Of a DNA stretch of 9,900 nucleotides, positions 5,786 through 9,900 are shown one piece after another. The stretch spans positions 1 to 9,900 of the forward strand of contig JALRKI010000178.1 in assembly GCA_023254815.1 (NCBI GenBank), read 5' to 3'. The notes beneath the pieces are model-generated. The model saw only the letters and a list, made by a program, of their open reading frames with translations. It was not told where the DNA came from and searched no databases. Numbering within the stretch: position 1 is the stretch's first letter; the number at the start of each line of letters is the position of its first letter. Both the position numbers and the translations under genes were made by a program. The stretch is from Flavobacteriaceae bacterium. Lineage in GTDB: Bacteria; Bacteroidota; Bacteroidia; Flavobacteriales; Flavobacteriaceae.

Positions 5786-8395
5786 ATGAGTGAAGAGTTG
5801 AACAACATACCAGAAAATCACAGTGCTAGTGAGACCATCACTAAGGTCACTGGCATGTTCAAAGACTGGTTTTTGGATTACGCTTCCTATGTTATTTTAG
5901 AGCGTGCGGTGCCTTCTATCGAGGACGGGTTTAAGCCAGTGCAGCGCCGAATCATGCAGTCGCTAAAAGACTTAGACGATGGTCGTTACAACAAAGTGGC
6001 AAACATCGTAGGACATACCATGCAATACCATCCTCATGGCGACTCCAGTATTGCCGATGCCATGGTTCAAATAGGACAAAAAGATTTGTTGATTGATACA
6101 CAAGGTAACTGGGGCAATATACTTACTGGGGATAGCGCAGCGGCCTCCCGTTATATTGAAGCCCGTTTGTCTAAGTTTGCTCTAGAAGTTGTTTTTAATC
6201 CAAAAATAACCAACTGGCAGGCCTCTTATGATGGTCGCAGAAATGAACCCATCAATCTGCCTGTCAGATTTCCTCTGCTTCTAGCTCAAGGTGCTGAGGG
6301 TATCGCGGTCGGGCTTTCGACTAAAATATTGCCACACAATTTTTTAGAACTCATTGACGCTTCAATCAAACATTTGGAGGGTAAAAAGTTCACCATTCTC
6401 CCAGATTTCCCAACAGGAGGAATAGCAGATTGCTCTAACTATAATGACGGCGAGCGTGGTGGTAGAGTTAGAATAAGGGCTAAAGTAAGTCAATTGGATA
6501 AAGCAACTTTGGTGATTACTGAAATTCCCTATGGCACCACAACAGGTTCTTTGATTGATTCGATCATCAAGGCTAATGAAAAAGGGAAAATCAAGATAAA
6601 AAAGATTGAGGACAACACCGCAGCAGAAGTCGAAATTCTGGTTCACTTACCACCTGGGGTTTCTCCCGACAAGACCATTGATGCCCTTTTCGCTTTTACC
6701 AACTGTGAACAGTCTGTTTCACCTCTGGGTTGCGTGATTGAAGATAACAAGCCTTTGTTTATAGGTGTTTCTGAGATGTTACGCCAGTCAACTGACCATA
6801 CGGTTGAGCTCTTGAAAGCGGACTTAGAAATCAAGTTAGACGAGTTAGAAACCCAATGGCATTTTGCTTCTTTGGAGCGCATTTTTATTGAAGAACGCAT
6901 CTACCGAGATATTGAAGAACAATCGACTTGGGAGGGTGTTATTTCGGCCATTGATACTGGATTGAAGCCCCATATATCCCATCTGAAGCGAGCAGTAACG
7001 ACCGATGATATTGTGAAGTTGACCGAAATTAAAATCAAGCGGATTTCGAAATTTGACTCGGATAAGGCTAATCAGAGAATTGAAGCCATCGAAGGAGGGA
7101 TAGCGGACCTAAAGTACCATTTGAATAATCTTGTGGCTTACGCTATCGATTATTTCAAAAAGTTAAAGACCGATTATGGTAAGGACAAGGAGCGCAAAAC
7201 AGAATTGCGGATGTTCGATGACGTTGATGCCACTAAGGTGGTCAATAGAAACACAAAATTGTTCGTCAACCGTGAGGAGGGATTTGTAGGCACTGCTCTG
7301 AAAAGGGATGAATACGTTTGCGATTGCAGTGACATTGATGACATTATCGTTTTTACTCAATCAGGACAGGCCGTTGTCACCAAAGTGGACGGAAAAACCT
7401 TTATAGGCAAGGACATCATTCATGTGGCGGTATTTAAAAAGAAAGACAATCGGACCATTTATAACATGATTTATAGAGATGGAAAGTCTGGACCATCTTA
7501 TGTTAAGCGATTTGCCATTACTGCTGTAACCAGAGATAAGGTTTACGATCTTACAAGCGGTAAAGAACATTCTGAAGTGCTCTACTTTTCGGCTAACCCA
7601 AATGGCGAGGCTGAAATCGTAACCGTTTTACTCCGTCAAGTGGGGCAAATTAAAAAGCTGAAATGGGACATAGACTTTTCGGACATTTTGATCAAAGGGC
7701 GCGAGTCAAAGGGCAATTTGGTTACAAAGAATAGCGTTAAACGTATTGAGTTGAGAGAAAAAGGAGTCTCCACCCTCAAGCCAAGAAGAATTTGGTATGA
7801 CGAGGTGGTTCGACGGTTGAACACAGACGAGAGAGGGGAGTTGCTGGGGGCCTTTAGCGGCGAAGACCGTCTTTTGATTATTGAACAGTCAGGTATTGTA
7901 AAGACCATTATCCCAGATCTAGCCACTCATTTTAGCGAAGATATGATCGTTTTGGAGCAATGGATTCCCGAAAAACCAATCTCTGTCATTTACTTTGACG
8001 GTGAAAAAGAACGTTATTTTTTAAAGCGTTTCTGCATCGAAAATGAAAATAAGCCTGAATTGGTCATTACTGATCACCCTAAGAGTCATTTAGAAATGGC
8101 ACTTACCGACTGGCGTCCTGTCGTGGAAATCGAATTTGTCAAAGAAAGAGGCAAGGACCGGCGTGACAATCTTCGCATTGATGTCGAGTCTTTTATAGCT
8201 GTAAAGGGCATAAAAGCTCTTGGCAATCAGCTAACCACTCAATTGGTTAAATCTATTGACCGACAAGATCCATTGCCATTTGTCGCCCCTGAACGTGTGT
8301 TAGCGTCAGACATTGAAGTCGTGGATGACATTGAAGTTGACTACAAAAGTGATCATCAAACGGGTCAGATCGATTTGTTCAGCACAGAAGAGTAG
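5786..8395 (+). CDS. parC: DNA topoisomerase IV subunit A (DNA-cleaving subunit)
   Basis: ParC cuts and rejoins DNA as the A subunit of topoisomerase IV, in a complex with ParE. The protein is 869 aa. The catalytic tyrosine is Tyr123 in AAASRYIEARLS, with Arg122 next to it. The quinolone-contact region reads YHPHGDSSIADAMV (81-94); Ser87 and Asp91 align with E. coli ParC Ser80 and Glu84, so no classical resistance change is seen. The tower and coiled-coil parts follow, with a charged helical stretch around 430-480. From about residue 500 comes a beta-pinwheel C-terminal domain. A gyrase-type QRRGGKG box is absent; GRESKGN is the nearest glycine-rich turn, which supports topoisomerase IV rather than gyrase. 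The tail is acidic and ends in QIDLFSTEE, discussed as a finding. The stop is only 3 nt from the stop of the convergent lipoprotein gene. Confidence 0.95.
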   Translation: MSEELNNIPENHSASETITKVTGMFKDWFLDYASYVILERAVPSIEDGFKPVQRRIMQSLKDLDDGRYNKVANIVGHTMQYHPHGDSSIADAMVQIGQKDLLIDTQGNWGNILTGDSAAASRYIEARLSKFALEVVFNPKITNWQASYDGRRNEPINLPVRFPLLLAQGAEGIAVGLSTKILPHNFLELIDASIKHLEGKKFTILPDFPTGGIADCSNYNDGERGGRVRIRAKVSQLDKATLVITEIPYGTTTGSLIDSIIKANEKGKIKIKKIEDNTAAEVEILVHLPPGVSPDKTIDALFAFTNCEQSVSPLGCVIEDNKPLFIGVSEMLRQSTDHTVELLKADLEIKLDELETQWHFASLERIFIEERIYRDIEEQSTWEGVISAIDTGLKPHISHLKRAVTTDDIVKLTEIKIKRISKFDSDKANQRIEAIEGGIADLKYHLNNLVAYAIDYFKKLKTDYGKDKERKTELRMFDDVDATKVVNRNTKLFVNREEGFVGTALKRDEYVCDCSDIDDIIVFTQSGQAVVTKVDGKTFIGKDIIHVAVFKKKDNRTIYNMIYRDGKSGPSYVKRFAITAVTRDKVYDLTSGKEHSEVLYFSANPNGEAEIVTVLLRQVGQIKKLKWDIDFSDILIKGRESKGNLVTKNSVKRIELREKGVSTLKPRRIWYDEVVRRLNTDERGELLGAFSGEDRLLIIEQSGIVKTIIPDLATHFSEDMIVLEQWIPEKPISVIYFDGEKERYFLKRFCIENENKPELVITDHPKSHLEMALTDWRPVVEIEFVKERGKDRRDNLRIDVESFIAVKGIKALGNQLTTQLVKSIDRQDPLPFVAPERVLASDIEVVDDIEVDYKSDHQTGQIDLFSTEE
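8366..8380 (+). other. Clamp-binding-like peptide QIDLF in the ParC tail
   Basis: Residues 861-865 of ParC, five from the end, read QIDLF after an acidic and probably flexible tail. This resembles the bacterial sliding-clamp-binding consensus QL(S/D)LF. The resemblance is visible in the sequence. The binding itself is inference, and a five-residue match at a C-terminus can arise by chance. Confidence 0.35.
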
Positions 8396-8398
8396 GGG

Positions 8399-8782
8399 CT
8401 ATTCTATTTTGGTCGCAGTGCCTGTTTGCTTTAAAAACTCTCCGACAAAATTGTATTCGAAAGTATAAGAGTCCTCCGAAGTGGTTAGGATTTTAATATG
8501 GATAGGTTTTTCTGCACTTTTACTTTTGGGATTGATGGTATTTAAAATATACTCGCAAGGGTTGATCCATCGAACAGTAGCAGAATCAGTCATATTTTTA
8601 AATGTTTCAATTTGTAAATTGTCATACCGTTTAAATTTAGATTTGTAAACAATATTATCAATCGAAACTTCACTGACAAAAGTCCCCTGAACAAATCTCT
8701 CGCAGTCTCGAGCTTGTTCATAACATCCTGATAACAAGAATACTACACAAAATACTAACGATTGCCTTAAAATTACGTTCAT
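8399..8782 (-). CDS. Small conserved flavobacterial lipoprotein
   Basis: This 127-aa protein of unknown function starts with a lipoprotein signal: hydrophobic residues 8-17 then LSGC, with Cys20 as the lipidated residue. The mature part has two further cysteines (Cys27, Cys76) that could pair, the motif RWINPCEY (71-78), and an ending KQTGTATKIE. From memory, similar small lipoproteins occur beside parC in other Flavobacteriia, and some carry the misleading name DNA topoisomerase IV. Nothing in this sequence resembles a topoisomerase. It is convergent with parC and lies 20 nt downstream of the XRE regulator gene on the same strand. It is probably co-transcribed with the regulator, although a TAATTTTG box just before its ATG could give it its own start. 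Lipidation and export are well supported; the role is unknown. Confidence 0.8.
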   Translation of the reverse strand: MNVILRQSLVFCVVFLLSGCYEQARDCERFVQGTFVSEVSIDNIVYKSKFKRYDNLQIETFKNMTDSATVRWINPCEYILNTINPKSKSAEKPIHIKILTTSEDSYTFEYNFVGEFLKQTGTATKIE

Positions 8783-8786
8783 GGGA

Positions 8787-8794
8787 CAAAATTA
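8787..8794 (-). promoter_or_regulatory. Candidate -7 box for the lipoprotein gene
   Basis: On the minus strand TAATTTTG matches TAnnTTTG exactly, 4 nt before the ATG. No TTG -33 element is found at the expected distance. If used, transcription would begin at or very near the start codon. The motif is short and AT-rich, so chance is a real alternative. Confidence 0.25.
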
Positions 8795-8802
8795 AGAATC
8801 TA

Positions 8803-9144
8803 TTACGATTTATTATAAACTTGAAAGGTACCATTAGTTTTTAGAACCACAATTCTTTCTATGTCCTCAGCTTCAGGCTGTCGAGAGTATTTTTCTTTTC
8901 CCGGTGGAGGGGTAGAGTACTCTGCTTTAGGTTGACTGATTCTAGAGTCATTTGTTCCTGTAATAAGCCAATACAGATCAACTTCAGGGTATTGTTGGAG
9001 CACTTTGAGGATAAAGTCTAAGCTAGGCTTGTTTCTTTCCGATAGAATGTGAGACAGGCTCGAACGCTGAACACCTATAGAATCAGCGAATGCGGAGGGG
9101 CTTAGTTGTAAATTTTCGAGCAGTTTTTTGATGCGGGATACCAT
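8803..9144 (-). CDS. XRE-family helix-turn-helix transcriptional regulator
   Basis: This 113-aa protein has a Cro/CI-type helix-turn-helix domain at about residues 3-60. The recognition region is LSPSAFADSIGVQRSSLSHI, followed by SERNKPSLDFILKVLQQYPEVDLYWLITG, a typical Bacteroidetes form of this domain. A proline- and charge-rich linker (about 66-93) leads to a short C-terminal segment, IERIVVLKTNGTFQVY (95-110), which resembles a predicted beta-hairpin tail seen in related flavobacterial regulators (from memory). The tail could mediate dimerisation (inference). There is no peptidase or sensor domain, so it is not a LexA/CI-type self-cleaving repressor. It is divergent from the M14 peptidase gene. 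The 184-bp region between them contains two identical palindromes fit for a dimeric regulator, suggesting control of the peptidase, of itself, or both. The lipoprotein gene follows 20 nt downstream. Confidence 0.85.
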   Translation of the reverse strand: MVSRIKKLLENLQLSPSAFADSIGVQRSSLSHILSERNKPSLDFILKVLQQYPEVDLYWLITGTNDSRISQPKAEYSTPPPGKEKYSRQPEAEDIERIVVLKTNGTFQVYNKS

Positions 9145-9194
9145 GATTTATAGAAAAAAATGTAATCATTAGGTTTAAATAATGAATTGTAACA

Positions 9195-9263
9195 TACTGA
9201 ATAACAATGAATTAATTAAAAAGTAATTCAGTAGTTTACAAATGTAACTAATATAGCTGAATT
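9195..9263. repeat. Three CTGAAT/ATTCAG motifs forming alternative inverted repeats
   Basis: TACTGAAT (9195-9202) and ATTCAGTA (9226-9233) form a perfect 8-bp inverted repeat with a 23-nt loop. AATTCAG (9225-9231) and CTGAATT (9257-9263) form a second one that brackets the first palindromic operator. The CTGAAT cores are spaced about 29 and 31 bp, close to three helical turns. Confidence 0.4.
9236..9248. promoter_or_regulatory. Palindromic operator candidate 1
   Basis: The 13-mer TTACAAATGTAAC contains the perfect palindrome TTACA-AA-TGTAA. The same 13-mer recurs 56 bp downstream. It lies 92 nt from the regulator start codon. Its size and symmetry suit a dimeric XRE regulator. On the minus strand the site also contains TACATTTG, a TAnnTTTG match, but without a TTG partner at the right distance. 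Confidence 0.5.
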
Positions 9264-9291
9264 TTTGGACATATTTGGGGGTGTAAATCAA

Positions 9292-9304
9292 TTACAAATG
9301 TAAC
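9292..9304. promoter_or_regulatory. Palindromic operator candidate 2
   Basis: This is an exact second copy of TTACAAATGTAAC. A further half-site, TGTAA at 9282-9286, stands 5 nt upstream, so three half-sites are packed into 22 bp. The site ends 12 nt before the TACCTTTG box, where the -33 element of the M14 peptidase promoter should be. A bound protein could either block or replace that contact. Confidence 0.5.
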
Positions 9305-9316
9305 ATAAATATCGTT

Positions 9317-9324
9317 TACCTTTG
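9317..9324 (+). promoter_or_regulatory. -7 box of the M14 peptidase gene
   Basis: TACCTTTG matches TAnnTTTG exactly and lies 4 nt before the ATG at 9329. No TTG is found 17-23 nt upstream; that position is occupied by operator 2. The promoter may be weak or activator-dependent, and its transcript would have almost no leader. Confidence 0.4.
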
Positions 9325-9328
9325 AATT

Positions 9329-9900
9329 ATGAATATAAACGACTTCAAATCTGGGTACACAAAGGTCAACGTCACGGGCCGTTATTTGTCCTATGATTTG
9401 TTGTCAGAAATGATGATTCAGTTTTCCGATTTGTCTGTTTTTGATGAAGGAGTTTCTGTAAAAGGACAATTGATCCGTTCGTATGCTCTTGGAAATGGTC
9501 CAATAAGAATTTTACTGTGGTCGCAAATGCATGGTAATGAAACGACCTCGACCAAGGCGCTCCTAGATCTTATATTTTTCATTACTAAGGCTAAGGAATC
9601 AATGATGCTCCAAAGGCTTTCAATTGTGTTTATTCCTATGCTTAACCCCGATGGTGCAGATTTTTACACCAGAGTAAACGCGAATGGGGTAGATCTCAAT
9701 CGTGATGCACTCGAGCAAACTCAGCCAGAATCTAGAATATTACTAAAGGTTTACGAAAGGTTCCAGCCCGATTTCTGCTTCAATCTCCACGACCAACGTC
9801 CTGTTTTTGGTGCTGGCACTGGTGGACATCCATCGGCATTAAGTTTTTTGGCTCCTTCAGGCGATGCCGATAAGCATTGGAGTCCTAATAGAGCTAAAGC
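9329..9900 (+). CDS. M14-family zinc carboxypeptidase, N-terminal part (runs off window)
   Basis: The first 190 codons of a metallocarboxypeptidase-like protein are present, open to the window end. M14 zinc-binding residues are visible: His68 and Glu71 in SQMHGNE, then His154 in FNLHDQR. Asn124-Arg125 in GVDLNRD match the substrate-carboxylate-binding pair of the family, and NPDGA (106-110) is a usual neighbour. No signal peptide is seen (MNINDFKSGYTKV), so a cytoplasmic location is likely. The ATG at 9329 is preferred because the family-like GRYL segment at residues 17-20 would be lost with the next in-frame ATG (codon 28). The catalytic glutamate expected near the C-terminus lies beyond the window, so activity cannot be confirmed. 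The gene is divergent from the XRE regulator and shares its operator-bearing upstream region. Substrate is unknown; M14 relatives act on peptides, murein peptides or modified C-terminal residues. Confidence 0.85.
   Translation, partial: MNINDFKSGYTKVNVTGRYLSYDLLSEMMIQFSDLSVFDEGVSVKGQLIRSYALGNGPIRILLWSQMHGNETTSTKALLDLIFFITKAKESMMLQRLSIVFIPMLNPDGADFYTRVNANGVDLNRDALEQTQPESRILLKVYERFQPDFCFNLHDQRPVFGAGTGGHPSALSFLAPSGDADKHWSPNRAK

Noticed and set aside
6021..6070. Quinolone-resistance substitution in ParC
   Set aside because: Ser87 and Asp91, the positions that matter, keep serine and an acidic residue.
5786..8395. Assignment of this gene as gyrA rather than parC
   Set aside because: The QRRGGKG gyrase box is missing, the partner is a ParE-type subunit immediately upstream, and the overall sequence character is that of Bacteroidetes ParC.
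8803..9144. Antitoxin or phage repressor belonging to a toxin-antitoxin or prophage module
   Set aside because: No toxin gene, integrase or phage gene is adjacent. The neighbouring small protein is a lipoprotein, and the regulator resembles stand-alone Bacteroidetes XRE proteins.

Overview
The window looks like chromosomal DNA from a member of the Bacteroidota, most likely Flavobacteriales. The evidence is that ParE and ParC have the sequence character of that group, the genes have A-rich leaders without clear Shine-Dalgarno sites, and promoter boxes of the Bacteroidetes form TAnnTTTG are present. There are no rRNAs, tRNAs, CRISPR arrays or intact insertion sequences.

Layout. 1-334 is non-coding DNA with nested dyads and one copy of an 86-nt repeat. 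335-2002 encodes a secreted gamma-glutamyltranspeptidase (ggt), and 2080-3510 a secreted M20-family amidohydrolase related to AbgB. 3511-3911 is a second long intergenic region, with the other copy of the repeat and a good promoter. 3912-5783 (parE) and 5786-8395 (parC) form the two-gene topoisomerase IV operon. On the minus strand, running toward parC, are a small lipoprotein (8399-8782) and a small XRE-type regulator (8803-9144). A divergent M14-type zinc carboxypeptidase starts at 9329 and runs off the window end.

How the genes may work together. Ggt and the AbgB-like enzyme both have N-terminal signal peptides and both act on glutamate-containing amides, so they could jointly salvage glutamate, cysteine or folate breakdown products outside the cytoplasm (inference). 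ParE and ParC make one enzyme that unlinks daughter chromosomes. The regulator and the M14 peptidase share a 184-bp intergenic region holding two identical palindromes that look like operators.

The coding content is mostly conserved housekeeping, and I see no clear new multi-gene system. The points most worth a second look are the palindromic operators next to the regulator, the dispersed intergenic repeat, and a sliding-clamp-binding-like motif at the ParC C-terminus.
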